Source of the DNA: JASEGV01 sp947085405
Lineage (GTDB): Bacteria; Bacteroidota; Ignavibacteria; UBA10030; BY39
DNA length: 64,000 bases
Direction of reading: 5' to 3'
Assembly: GCA_947085405.1 (NCBI GenBank)
Contig: CAMTWO010000013.1
Coordinates: 1 to 64,000, forward strand
Part shown: positions 17,922 to 27,600 of the stretch, one piece after another
Numbering within the stretch: position 1 is the stretch's first letter
How the letters are laid out: each line of letters begins with the position of its first letter
Notes under the pieces: generated by a model
Told to the model about the DNA's origin: nothing
Seen by the model: the letters and a program-made list of their open reading frames with translations, nothing else
The model's database searches: none
Position numbers and translations under genes: made by a program

Positions 17922-18482
17922 GTGGATAAACATTTGGAAAATAACAAAACCGAAAAAAAATGGTACGTTGTTCGGACCTATTCAGGTCACGAAAACAAAG
18001 TAAAATTTTTTATCGAAGAAGAATCAGAACGTTTGCAACTCATCGACAGAATTGCACGGGTTGTAGTACCCTCGGAGAAGGTATACGAGATTAAAGACGG
18101 CAAAAAAAAGAGTAAAATTAAAACTTTTTTTCCCGGCTATATTCTGATTGAAACAATTTTAGATAAAGAAACTAAACATTTGATTCTAAATACTCCATCA
18201 GTAATCAGTTTCGTCGGACCTCGTGGAGAACCTGTACCGCTTCATCAAGAGGAAGTACGCCGGCTTATCGGTTCTCTCGATAAAGGAGCCGAAGAAGAAG
18301 TTTTAGAAGTCCCGTATGTAATAGGTGATGCCGTAAAAGTTACCGACGGTCCATTCAATAACTTTAGCGGTTTTGTTCAGGAAATTAATAAAGAAAAAAT
18401 GAAACTAAAAGTGATGGTAAGTATTTTCGGACGGAAAACACCCATCGAACTCGATTTTAGTCAAGTAGAAATTGAAAAATAA
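17922..18482 (+). CDS. nusG: Transcription termination/antitermination factor NusG
   Basis: This 186-residue NusG has an NGN domain (KKWYVVRTYSGHENKVK, then FFPGYILIE), a GDAVKVTDGPF KOW motif and a C-terminal beta-barrel that contacts Rho or S10. No large insertion is seen between the domains, unlike some Bacteroidota NusG. It starts at GTG three bases after secE, without a close Shine-Dalgarno, so coupling to secE translation is likely. Confidence 0.95.
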   Translation: MDKHLENNKTEKKWYVVRTYSGHENKVKFFIEEESERLQLIDRIARVVVPSEKVYEIKDGKKKSKIKTFFPGYILIETILDKETKHLILNTPSVISFVGPRGEPVPLHQEEVRRLIGSLDKGAEEEVLEVPYVIGDAVKVTDGPFNNFSGFVQEINKEKMKLKVMVSIFGRKTPIELDFSQVEIEK

Positions 18483-18500
18483 TTTTATAAAGGTTCAGTA

Positions 18501-18923
18501 ATGAAAAAGATTGTAGGTTATATCAAGTTACAAATTCCAGCAGGTCAAGCAAATCCGGCTCCTCCGGTAGGGCCTGCCCTTGGTCAAAAGGGTGTAAATA
18601 TTATGGAATTTTGTAAGCAGTTCAATGCAAAAACAAAAGAGCAATCGGGCTTAATTATTCCGGTAGTTATTACGGTTTTTTCAGATAAATCGTTTGTTTT
18701 TATTACCAAAACTCCTCCGGCTGCAATACTATTATTGAAAGCATCAAAATTAGAAAAAGGTTCTGGAGAACCAAACCGCATCAAAATCGGAAAAGTAACT
18801 TCGGCACAAGTACGCGAGATTGCTGAATCGAAAATGGTTGATCTGAATGCACACGATGTTGAAGCAGCAATGCAAATGATTGCCGGTACTGCCAGAAGTA
18901 TGGGCATTACTGTAGAAGGATAG
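18501..18923 (+). CDS. rplK: 50S ribosomal protein L11
   Basis: A normal-length L11 (140 residues) with the N-terminal VGYIKLQIPAGQANPAPPVGPALGQ signature and the C-terminal rRNA-binding domain ending RSMGITVEG. It builds the GTPase-associated centre with L10-L12. It heads the rplKAJL block directly behind nusG. Confidence 0.97.
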   Translation: MKKIVGYIKLQIPAGQANPAPPVGPALGQKGVNIMEFCKQFNAKTKEQSGLIIPVVITVFSDKSFVFITKTPPAAILLLKASKLEKGSGEPNRIKIGKVTSAQVREIAESKMVDLNAHDVEAAMQMIAGTARSMGITVEG

Positions 18924-18935
18924 ATTTTAATTAAC

Positions 18936-18992
18936 GTGGAAGTTTCAAACCTGTATAAATTTTCAGGCTGATTTCCGAAACGCTATCACCAC
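18936..18992 (+). promoter_or_regulatory. Nested stem structure between rplK and rplA, possible autoregulatory site
   Basis: Three pairs of arms nest correctly: GTGG (18936-18939) with CCAC (18989-18992), GTTTC (18942-18946) with GAAAC (18977-18981), CCTG (18950-18953) with CAGG (18964-18967). They are separated by asymmetric loops and end 18 bp before the rplA ATG. L1 represses its own operon by binding mRNA in many bacteria; identification as such a site is inference. Confidence 0.35.
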
Positions 18993-19010
18993 TAAAAAAG
19001 GATTACAAAA

Positions 19011-19703
19011 ATGAAAATCAGTAAAAGATTCAAAGCAGTTACGTCGAAGGTAGATTCAAAAAAGTTTTTTACTATCGAAGATGCTGTTAACTTAGCAAAA
19101 CAAACATCAACCGCTAAATTCGTGGAGTCGATTGATATAGCGGTAAAATTAGGAGTCGATCCCAAAAAAGCCGATCAAGCTGTGCGTGGTACAGTATCGC
19201 TTCCGCACGGAACGGGTAAAGAAGTTCGCGTGCTCGTTATTGCGAAACCACCAAAAGACGAAGAAGCAAAAGCAGCCGGTGCCGATCATGCCGGTTACCA
19301 AGATTACCTGCAAAAAATACAACAAGGCTGGGCTGAAGTTGATGTTATAATTGCTACGCCTGATGTAATGGGCGACCTTGGAAAGCTCGGAAAAATTTTA
19401 GGACCTCGTGGCTTAATGCCAAATCCGAAGAGCGGTACAGTAACTACCGAAGTAGCAAAAGCAGTTAAAGAAGTAAAAGCCGGTAAAATTGAATTCCGTG
19501 TTGATAAAGCCGGAATTGTACACGCTTCCATTGGGAAAGCAAATTTCGACAACGTAAAACTTATCGAAAACATAAACGCATTTTTAGCTACTGTAGCACG
19601 CTTGAAGCCGGCTACAGCAAAGGGACAATACATACGCAGTATTTCTCTTTCGAGCACTATGGGCCCCGGTGTTCATATTGATAAGAATGTAATTAAAATA
19701 TAA
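19011..19703 (+). CDS. rplA: 50S ribosomal protein L1
   Basis: This 230-residue L1 forms the mobile L1 stalk. It contains FVESIDIAVKLGVDPKKADQ, the domain II signature ILGPRGLMPNPKSGTVT and the C-terminal KGQYIRSISLSSTMGPG. The ATG is preceded by AAAAGG. The 87-bp gap to rplK holds a possible structured regulatory site. Confidence 0.97.
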   Translation: MKISKRFKAVTSKVDSKKFFTIEDAVNLAKQTSTAKFVESIDIAVKLGVDPKKADQAVRGTVSLPHGTGKEVRVLVIAKPPKDEEAKAAGADHAGYQDYLQKIQQGWAEVDVIIATPDVMGDLGKLGKILGPRGLMPNPKSGTVTTEVAKAVKEVKAGKIEFRVDKAGIVHASIGKANFDNVKLIENINAFLATVARLKPATAKGQYIRSISLSSTMGPGVHIDKNVIKI

Positions 19704-19737
19704 AAAAGAAATTTACGCACTCATAAATATAAATAGC

Positions 19738-19796
19738 AATTAATTTTTACTGCCAGATCAATTTAAGGTTTGGGCTTCTCAGTAAAAAAATTAATT
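19738..19796 (+). promoter_or_regulatory. L10-leader-like hairpin before rplJ
   Basis: A 15-nt arm (19738-19752, AATTAATTTTTACTG) pairs with a 17-nt arm (19780-19796), leaving a small bulge and a 27-nt apical region. The stem ends four bases before the GAGG ribosome site (19800-19803) of rplJ. Position and shape fit the L10(L12)4 autoregulatory leader found before rplJ in many bacteria. The annotation is by position and base pairing, not by a covariance search. Confidence 0.6.
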
Positions 19797-19808
19797 ATTG
19801 AGGAATCA

Positions 19809-20330
19809 ATGCAACGTAATGAAAAAAATAAAATAATCGAAGAAATAAAGGAAAAGGTTTCGCGCGCCAATGGTATGTACTTGGCTGACTTTACCAGAAT
19901 TACTGTGGAGCAGATAAACGAGCTTCGGCGGGAATTCTATAAAGCCGGTGTCGAATATCGTGTCGTCAAAAACACGCTTGTTCACAAGGCACTCGAAGCT
20001 GTTACCGGTTACGACAAGGTTTACCCCAAACTTGTCGGACCTACGGCGATTGCATTCGGATACGATGATCCAATTATTCCAGCAAAAATTATTAAGAAGT
20101 TCAGCGATAAAAATCAGAACCTTAAAGTAAAAGCTTGTATTATCGAAAAACAAATTTACGAAGGAAGTGAACTTAATAATATTGCCACGATGCCTTCACG
20201 GCCAGAGATGATAGCATCAATTCTCGGAAGTATTGATGCACCTGCTTCCGGACTCGTTGGTGTAATTTCTGCTGTTATGAGAGATTTGGTTAATGTATTG
20301 GACGCAATAGAAAAAAAGAAAGCCGCTTAA
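19809..20330 (+). CDS. rplJ: 50S ribosomal protein L10
   Basis: This 173-residue L10 anchors L12 dimers to the stalk base. I place the start at ATG 19809, five bases after GAGG. The upstream in-frame TTG at 19770 falls inside the leader hairpin and would add a non-homologous tail. Typical segments are ANGMYLADFTRITVEQINELRR, YRVVKNTLVHKAL and the C-terminal L12-binding helix ending NVLDAIEKKK. Confidence 0.95.
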   Translation: MQRNEKNKIIEEIKEKVSRANGMYLADFTRITVEQINELRREFYKAGVEYRVVKNTLVHKALEAVTGYDKVYPKLVGPTAIAFGYDDPIIPAKIIKKFSDKNQNLKVKACIIEKQIYEGSELNNIATMPSRPEMIASILGSIDAPASGLVGVISAVMRDLVNVLDAIEKKKAA

Positions 20331-20375
20331 TTAATAATTATTTAGAAAAATTTAATAGTATAGGAGAATTAAAAA

Positions 20376-20753
20376 ATGTCAGTAGTTCAAGAATTAGTTG
20401 AAAAAATAGAAAAATTAACTTTACTCGAAGCAGCAGAATTAAAAAAAGCTCTCGAAGAAAAATTTGGTGTTACAGCCGCAGCTCCGATGATGATGGCTGG
20501 AATGATGCCAGCCGCCGGTGCAGCTCCGGTAGTCGAAGAAAAAACCGAATTTAACGTTGTACTTATTAGTGCAGGTGCTCAAAAAATTAACGTCATTAAA
20601 GTCGTTCGTGCTGTTACAGGACTCGGTTTGAAAGAAGCAAAAGACCTCGTTGACGGCGCCCCGAAGACTGTGAAGGAGGACTTGAATAAAGATGAGGCTG
20701 AAAAACTTAAGAAAGAACTCGAAGACGCCGGCGCAACAGTAGAATTAAAGTAA
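20376..20753 (+). CDS. rplL: 50S ribosomal protein L7/L12
   Basis: This 125-residue L12 has a dimerising N-terminal domain (VQELVEKIEKLTLLEAAELKK), a short Ala/Met/Pro-rich hinge (about residues 32-50) and a C-terminal factor-binding domain (KINVIKVVRAVTGLGLKEAKDLVDGAPK). It recruits EF-G and EF-Tu, both encoded downstream. AGGAG precedes the ATG. Confidence 0.97.
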   Translation: MSVVQELVEKIEKLTLLEAAELKKALEEKFGVTAAAPMMMAGMMPAAGAAPVVEEKTEFNVVLISAGAQKINVIKVVRAVTGLGLKEAKDLVDGAPKTVKEDLNKDEAEKLKKELEDAGATVELK

Positions 20754-20779
20754 TATAGTAGCTACTCATTTTGTAAATC

Positions 20780-20842
20780 AGCCGATAATTTTTACATCTT
20801 TTTCTGAAGATTTGAATTATCGGCTTGATATTTTTTATTTTT
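20780..20842 (+). terminator. Hairpin plus T-run between rplL and rpoB (attenuator candidate)
   Basis: An 11-bp stem (20780-20790 with 20815-20825, core AGCCGATAAT) encloses a second 5-bp stem (20796-20800 with 20807-20811). A T-rich tract follows from 20831. It sits in the 132-bp rplL-rpoB gap, where E. coli has a partial terminator that lowers rpoBC relative to rplJL. Partial read-through is expected because no separate rpoB promoter is obvious. Confidence 0.6.
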
Positions 20843-20885
20843 AAGATTTGATAAAAGTTTTTTAATAATGTAAGGAGCAGGTAAA

Positions 20886-23800
20886 TTGAAGCGCCTAATA
20901 AATATTCAAAACGAAAGAATTTCATTTTCTAAAATTCCACAGGTTCTCGAACAGCCCGACCTATTGAATGTTCAGAGGGAATCTTGGGAAATATTTTTAC
21001 AAGCCAGAACCCCCGCGGTCAAACGTAAGGTTCAGGGTTTGCAACAGGTTTTTTTACTGAATTTCCCGATACAAGATTCTCGCGAAAATTATCTCCTTGA
21101 ATTCGTAGAATATTCCGTCGAAAAACCAAAGTACGATGTCAGAGAATGTCAAGAGAGAGGACTCTCGTACGCAGTTCCACTCAAGGCAAAATTGAAATTA
21201 TCCAAAAAAAGTGAGGACGGTCATTCCTATGTTGACACTATCCAACAGGAAGTATATCTTGGCAATTTGCCAACAATGACTGACAAAGGAACATTCATCA
21301 TAAATGGAGCTGAACGTGTAGTAGTTAGCCAGCTTCATCGATCACCAGGTGTATTTTTCAGCGAGTCGGTACATCCAAACGGAACTCCTATATTTTCTGC
21401 TCGCATTATTCCATTCCGCGGATCGTGGATCGAATTCACTACAGATATCAGCAACGTAATGTATGTTTATATCGACAGAAAGAAAAAGTTTCCTGTTACT
21501 ACACTCCTCCGTGCCATAGGTTATTCATCCGATGATGAAATTTTAAAACTTTTCAACTTAATTGAAGATGTTGATGCGAAAGAGGCAGACTTAAAAAATT
21601 ATATAAACCGTGTTATTTGCAGCGACGTTATTGATAAAAAAACGGGTGAGATTTTTATTAATAAAGATACTGCATTAACTGAAGAACTTATTAAGAAGAT
21701 AAAAAAATTAGAGATAAAGAAACTCCATTTCTTAAAATTTGATAGTAGCGGCGAACGTTCAATTATCGCGAATACAATTCAACGCGATGCTGCACGTACC
21801 GAACAAGATGCTCTTGAAGCAATTTACAGACAGCTTCGGTCGGGTGAAGCTCCTGATTTGGATACCGCCAAAAATTTAATCGACCGTTTGTTCTTCAACG
21901 AAAAACGATACGACCTCGGCAATGTAGGCAGAAACCGAATGAACTCGAAACTCGGTTTAAACACACCGACAACTACCACAACACTTACCCGCGAAGATAT
22001 TTTGGCAATCATCAATTACCTTTTAGATTTACAACAAGGTAAAAAAACAGTTGACGATATTGACCATCTCGGCAATCGCCGCGTCCGCACAGTTGGCGAA
22101 CAGATAGCTCAACAATTCAATATCGGAATGGTTCGTATGACGCGGACAATCCGCGAACGGATGAATTTGCGCGATAACGAAAATCTTGCCCCGCAAGATT
22201 TGATTAATGCCCGTACAATAACAAGTGTGATAAACTCGTTCTTCGGAACAAATCAATTATCGCAGTTTATGGACCAAACAAATCCGCTTGCCGAAATTAC
22301 ACATAAACGCCGGATGTCGGCACTCGGACCAGGCGGTTTAACACGTGAACGCGCCGGCTTCGAAGTTCGCGACGTTCATTATACTCATTACGGACGGTTG
22401 TGTCCTATTGAAACACCCGAAGGTCCGAACATCGGTTTGATTTCGTCGTTGTGTATTTATTCGCGAGTGAACGAGTTCGGATTTATTGAAACACCATATA
22501 GAAAAGTGAACGATGGAAAGGTTTCAACCGAAATTGAATTTCTGACCGCAGAAAAAGAAGACGTTTACACCATCGCCCAGGCGAACGCAAAATTAGATGA
22601 TCAGGGAAATTTCACTGATGTAAAAATTAAAGCCCGCTTCCAAAGCGATTATCCGATCGTGAAACCCGAAGAAGTTCATTATATAGATGTCGCTCCGACA
22701 CAAATTGTAAGTGCTGCTGCGGCTCTCATTCCGTTCCTCGAACACGATGATGCTAACCGTGCATTGATGGGATCGAATATGCAACGGCAGGCAGTACCTT
22801 TGTTAAAACCTGAAGCTCCGATAGTCGGAACAGGTTTCGAGAAAAAAGTGGCGATAGATTCGAAATCTATGATCGTTGCTGAACGTTCAGGGGTTGTTGA
22901 ATATGTTGACGCTGATAAAATTATAGTTCATTATGAAATCGACGAAAGCAGTATCGAATCGTTGACTTCATTCGACAATAAAACTGTTGTCGAATACAAG
23001 CTGACAAAATTTTTCAGAACGAACCAGGATACCTGCATCAATCAAATACCGATTGTAGTAGCAGGGCAAAAAATTAAAAAAGGTCATGTATTAGCCGACG
23101 GCAGTTCAACACAAAATGGAGAGTTGGCACTTGGTCGAAACGTGATTGTTGCGTTTATGCCGTGGCGAGGTTATAACTTCGAGGATGCTTTAGTAGTCAG
23201 CGAACGTTTAGTTACTGAAGATGTATATACATCAATTCATATTGAGGAATTCGAATTGCAGGTTCGCGATACAAAACGCGGCGAAGAAGAACTGACTCGT
23301 GAAATACCAAATGTTAGTGAAGAAGTTGTAAAAGATTTGGATGAAAACGGTGTAATCCGTGTTGGCGCTATGGTTAAAGAAGGCGATATCTTAGTCGGTA
23401 AAATAACTCCGAAGGGTGAAACCGATCCGACTCCCGAAGAAAAATTATTAAAAGCAATCTTCGGCGAAAAAGCGGGCGACGTAAAAGATGCCTCATTGAA
23501 GGCGCCTCCGGGAATGAAGGGTATCGTTATTGCCACAAAACTTTTCAGCCGCAAACGCAAGGACGCCGAGACAAAGAAACAGGATAAGAAACGGTCGGAA
23601 CAGATTGAAAAAAACCGAATTCACGATTTAAAAGAAACAAAGAAAAAATTAGCCGAGAAACTCGGTATATTGCTCACCGGTGAAAAGTGCTTAGGGATTC
23701 GTGATAAAAAAGACAACCTCGTTATACGAAACTCAGTAGTTATCAAAACCAGTACTTTCGAATCGATTGACGAGATAGAAATTTTAGAGTATGAAACCGA

Positions 23801-24662
23801 ATGGGTAGAAAATAAAAAGAAAAATGCACTAGTCGTTAAAATATTTGAAGCTTACTTCGAAAAACTTAACGACATTGAAAGTGTTTACAAGCACGAAAAA
23901 AATAAAATACAATCGGGAGACGAACTTCCTCCCGGAATTGTTCAACTTGCCAAAGTTTATGTCGCAAAGAAACGTAAACTTTCTGTCGGCGATAAAATGG
24001 CTGGCCGGCATGGTAATAAAGGTGTGGTATCGAAAGTTGTTCCTGTTCAAGATTTGCCTTTCTTGCCGGATGGAACTCCTGTTGATTTTGTATTAAATCC
24101 TTTGGGCGTACCATCGCGTATGAATCTCGGACAATTATTTGAAACTGCACTCGGTTGGGCTGGATACAAATTGGGTCAAAAATATTCGACACCAATATTT
24201 GATGGTGCAACATGGGAAGAAGTTGCTGAAGAGTTACACAAATCAGGTATAGCAGAATATTCAAAAACAACTTTGATTGATGGAATGACAGGTGAACCAT
24301 TCGATCAACAAGTTTCTGTCGGTTATCTCTACATGATGAAATTATCTCATTTAGTCGATGACAAAATTCACGCGCGTTCAATTGGTCCATACTCATTAAT
24401 TACTCAACAGCCGCTCGGTGGTAAAGCCCAATTCGGCGGACAACGTTTTGGAGAAATGGAAGTTTGGGCGCTCGAAGCATACGGAGCTGCACATAACTTA
24501 CAGGAATTATTAACCGTTAAGAGTGATGATGTTCCGGGTCGGGCTAAAGTTTATGAAGCTATCGTCAAAGGCGATAATCTCCCTGAATCGAGTATCCCTG
24601 AATCCTTTAACGTATTAGTACGCGAATTGATGGGGTTAGGTTTAGAAATTAAGATTGATTAA
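20886..24662 (+). CDS. rpoB: DNA-directed RNA polymerase subunit beta
   Basis: This complete 1258-residue beta subunit starts at TTG, eight bases after AAGGAG. The rifampicin region (about residues 455-485, QLSQFMDQTNPL ... HKRRMSALGPGG) matches the sensitive type. MAGRHGNKG and the C-terminal PLGGKAQFGGQRFGEMEVWALEA are present. A charged Lys/Glu-rich insertion at about residues 885-920 (SRKRKDAETKKQDKKR) is the usual lineage-variable segment. It is separated from rpoC by 27 bp. Confidence 0.98.
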   Translation: MKRLINIQNERISFSKIPQVLEQPDLLNVQRESWEIFLQARTPAVKRKVQGLQQVFLLNFPIQDSRENYLLEFVEYSVEKPKYDVRECQERGLSYAVPLKAKLKLSKKSEDGHSYVDTIQQEVYLGNLPTMTDKGTFIINGAERVVVSQLHRSPGVFFSESVHPNGTPIFSARIIPFRGSWIEFTTDISNVMYVYIDRKKKFPVTTLLRAIGYSSDDEILKLFNLIEDVDAKEADLKNYINRVICSDVIDKKTGEIFINKDTALTEELIKKIKKLEIKKLHFLKFDSSGERSIIANTIQRDAARTEQDALEAIYRQLRSGEAPDLDTAKNLIDRLFFNEKRYDLGNVGRNRMNSKLGLNTPTTTTTLTREDILAIINYLLDLQQGKKTVDDIDHLGNRRVRTVGEQIAQQFNIGMVRMTRTIRERMNLRDNENLAPQDLINARTITSVINSFFGTNQLSQFMDQTNPLAEITHKRRMSALGPGGLTRERAGFEVRDVHYTHYGRLCPIETPEGPNIGLISSLCIYSRVNEFGFIETPYRKVNDGKVSTEIEFLTAEKEDVYTIAQANAKLDDQGNFTDVKIKARFQSDYPIVKPEEVHYIDVAPTQIVSAAAALIPFLEHDDANRALMGSNMQRQAVPLLKPEAPIVGTGFEKKVAIDSKSMIVAERSGVVEYVDADKIIVHYEIDESSIESLTSFDNKTVVEYKLTKFFRTNQDTCINQIPIVVAGQKIKKGHVLADGSSTQNGELALGRNVIVAFMPWRGYNFEDALVVSERLVTEDVYTSIHIEEFELQVRDTKRGEEELTREIPNVSEEVVKDLDENGVIRVGAMVKEGDILVGKITPKGETDPTPEEKLLKAIFGEKAGDVKDASLKAPPGMKGIVIATKLFSRKRKDAETKKQDKKRSEQIEKNRIHDLKETKKKLAEKLGILLTGEKCLGIRDKKDNLVIRNSVVIKTSTFESIDEIEILEYETEWVENKKKNALVVKIFEAYFEKLNDIESVYKHEKNKIQSGDELPPGIVQLAKVYVAKKRKLSVGDKMAGRHGNKGVVSKVVPVQDLPFLPDGTPVDFVLNPLGVPSRMNLGQLFETALGWAGYKLGQKYSTPIFDGATWEEVAEELHKSGIAEYSKTTLIDGMTGEPFDQQVSVGYLYMMKLSHLVDDKIHARSIGPYSLITQQPLGGKAQFGGQRFGEMEVWALEAYGAAHNLQELLTVKSDDVPGRAKVYEAIVKGDNLPESSIPESFNVLVRELMGLGLEIKID

Positions 24663-24689
24663 GAACAGGACATTGGAGCAAAAATAATT

Positions 24690-27600
24690 ATGCGAAATAT
24701 AGAACCAGCAACAAAAAAAGTATTCACTAAAATCAGGATAAGCATAGCATCTTCGGATGCTATCTTATCACGGTCTCGTGGTGAAGTAACAAAACCCGAA
24801 ACGATAAATTATCGTTCTTTCCGTCCCGAAAAAGATGGACTGTTTTGTGAAAAGATTTTCGGTCCAATTCGAGATTGGGAATGTCATTGTGGAAAATATA
24901 AACGTATCCGATACAAAGGAATTGTATGCGACCGGTGCGGTGTTGAAGTAACACAAAAAAGTGTGCGTCGCGAACGTTTAGGGCATATTCACTTAGCAGT
25001 TCCTGTAGCTCATATTTGGTTTGTCCGCTCGGCTCCCACAAAAATTGGATACACACTCGGAATGGGTGTAAAAGATTTAGAAAAAATTATTTATTATGAA
25101 TCTTATATCGTAATCCAACCGGGATCAACAGGTTTGAAAAGAATGGATATGATCTCTGAAGAACAATACTTGGAGATATTATCTACTCTACCTGAAAATA
25201 ATCAGCAATTAGATAAAACAGACGAAAGAAAATTTATAGCCGATATCGGTGCACCTGCGGTAAAAGCTTTGTTAAAAAGTATCGATATTGATTCTACAGC
25301 TGCTAGTCTACGTGTAACATTGAAAGAAGAAACCTCGGCTCAGAAAAAAATTGAGATATTAAAACGGTTGCGTGTTCTAGATTCGTTCCGCGACAAAGGC
25401 GAGGGCTCTATTAACAAACCCGAATGGATGGTGCTGGAAGTAATTCCTGTTATCCCACCCGAATTGCGTCCCCTCGTTCCTCTTGAAGGTGGTCGTTTTG
25501 CAACTTCTGACTTGAACGATTTGTACCGTCGTGTAATCATCCGCAATAATCGTTTAAAACGATTGATCGATATAAAAGCTCCCGAAGTTATTCTCCGAAA
25601 CGAAAAACGTATGCTTCAAGAAGCTGTCGATTCATTGTTCGACAATTCGCGCAAGCTGAATGCAGTTCGTTCCGATAATAACCGGGCATTAAAATCACTT
25701 GCCGATATGTTGAAAGGGAAGCAAGGACGTTTTCGTCAAAACTTGCTTGGCAAGCGTGTAGATTATTCTGGTCGTTCTGTTATCGTCGTCGGTCCCGAAT
25801 TAAAATTGCACGAATGCGGTTTGCCGAAAGATATGGCTGTTGAATTATTCAAACCTTTCATCATCCGAAAATTAATTGAACGGGGTTTGGTGAAGACAGT
25901 GAAAAGCGCCAAGAAGATGGTTGAAAAAAAATCAGCCGAAGTTTGGGAAGTTCTTGAACACATAATTGATGGTCATCCGGTTTTATTAAACAGAGCACCT
26001 ACACTTCATCGACTTGGCATTCAAGCATTTCAACCGGTTCTTGTAGAAGGTAAAGCAATAAGAATTCATCCGATGGTTTGTACGGCTTTCAACGCCGACT
26101 TCGACGGCGACCAAATGGCGGTTCACATTCCATTATCTTATCATTCACAAATGGAAGCGCGCATCTTAATGCTTTCGAGCCATAATATTTTATCGCCTGC
26201 AAGCGGTTCGCCAATCGTCCATCCAACGCAAGATCAAGTTCTTGGTTGTTATTATCTTACAAAAGCAAAGTCAGGCGATTTAGGTGAGGGGAAATTATTT
26301 TCATCACGAGATGAAGTAATCATCGCTCATAATTCCGCAAAAATTGGATTGCACGCTAAGATAAAAGTTCGCATTAATAACAAGTTAATCGAAACTACAA
26401 CAGGTCGGGTAATATTTAATGCAATAGTTCCTCCTGAAGCAGGATTTATTAATGAACTCTTAAATAAAAACCGACTTACTCAACTCGTCGGAAATGTTTA
26501 TCGTAAAGTAGGAAATTTAAAAACCGCCGAGTTTTTAGATAATTTAAAATACTTAGGATTCAAATATGCTACACAAGGTGGTTTATCGGTTAGTGTCGGC
26601 GATGTTATTGTACCTAAGGAAAAAGAAGAAATAATAGCGAAATCGCAACGGGATGTAGATAACATACAAAATCAGTATTACAACGGTTTTATTACACCGG
26701 GTGAAAGATACAATAAAGTTATCGACACTTGGTCACGCGCTACAACTCGTGTAGCCGAGCGATTATTCGAATCGTTGCAGCACTCGCAGGCTGGATTCAA
26801 TTCACTTTATATGATGGTCGATTCCGGTGCGAGAGGTTCAAAAGAACAGATTCGCCAGTTAGCCGGAATGCGTGGTTTAATGGCTAAACCACAACGAAGT
26901 ATGTCTGGTTCGGCTGGTGAATTAATCGAAAATCCGATTATCGCCAACTTCCGTGAAGGATTGTCAGTGTTGGAGTACTTCATCTCAACTCACGGCGCTC
27001 GAAAAGGTTTAGCTGATACTGCATTAAAAACTGCTGATGCCGGTTATCTTACCCGACGTCTCGTGGATGTCGCTCAAGATGCAATTATAACGATGGTTGA
27101 TTGTGGTACTATTATGGGCGTTGCTACGAGCGCTCTCAAAGAGGGTGAAGATGTTAAAGAACCATTAGCGGAAAGAATTTTAGGGCGTGTAACAGTTCAC
27201 GATGTATATGATCCTTCGACAAACGAATTGATTGTAGCTGCCGGAGAAGAAATTACAGAAGAAATTGCTCAAAAAGTATCCGAGACTTCTATTGAAACAG
27301 TAGATATTCGTTCGGTATTAACATGTGAAACTACACGTGGTATCTGTGCAAAATGTTACGGTCGAAATTTAACGATTGGTCAGTTGGTAAAAACTGGTGA
27401 AGCAGTTGGAATTATCGCTGCTCAATCTATCGGTGAACCCGGTACACAGTTGACTCTCCGAACATTCCATACAGGTGGTACAGCAAGTTTAATCGCCGCA
27501 CAATCGCAAATTACATCAAAGTTTAATGGAGTTATTAAATACGAAAATGTAAAATCGCTCAAACAAGATGATGAAAGTAACAAACGTATCGTAACAGGTC

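Noticed and set aside
19770..19808. Upstream TTG start for rplJ
   Set aside because: It falls in the apical part of the leader hairpin and lacks a ribosome site; ATG 19809 has GAGG five bases upstream and gives the normal L10 N-terminus.
23866..24396. 176-codon open frame on the minus strand
   Set aside because: It lies entirely antisense to conserved rpoB sequence and is explained by codon bias of that gene.
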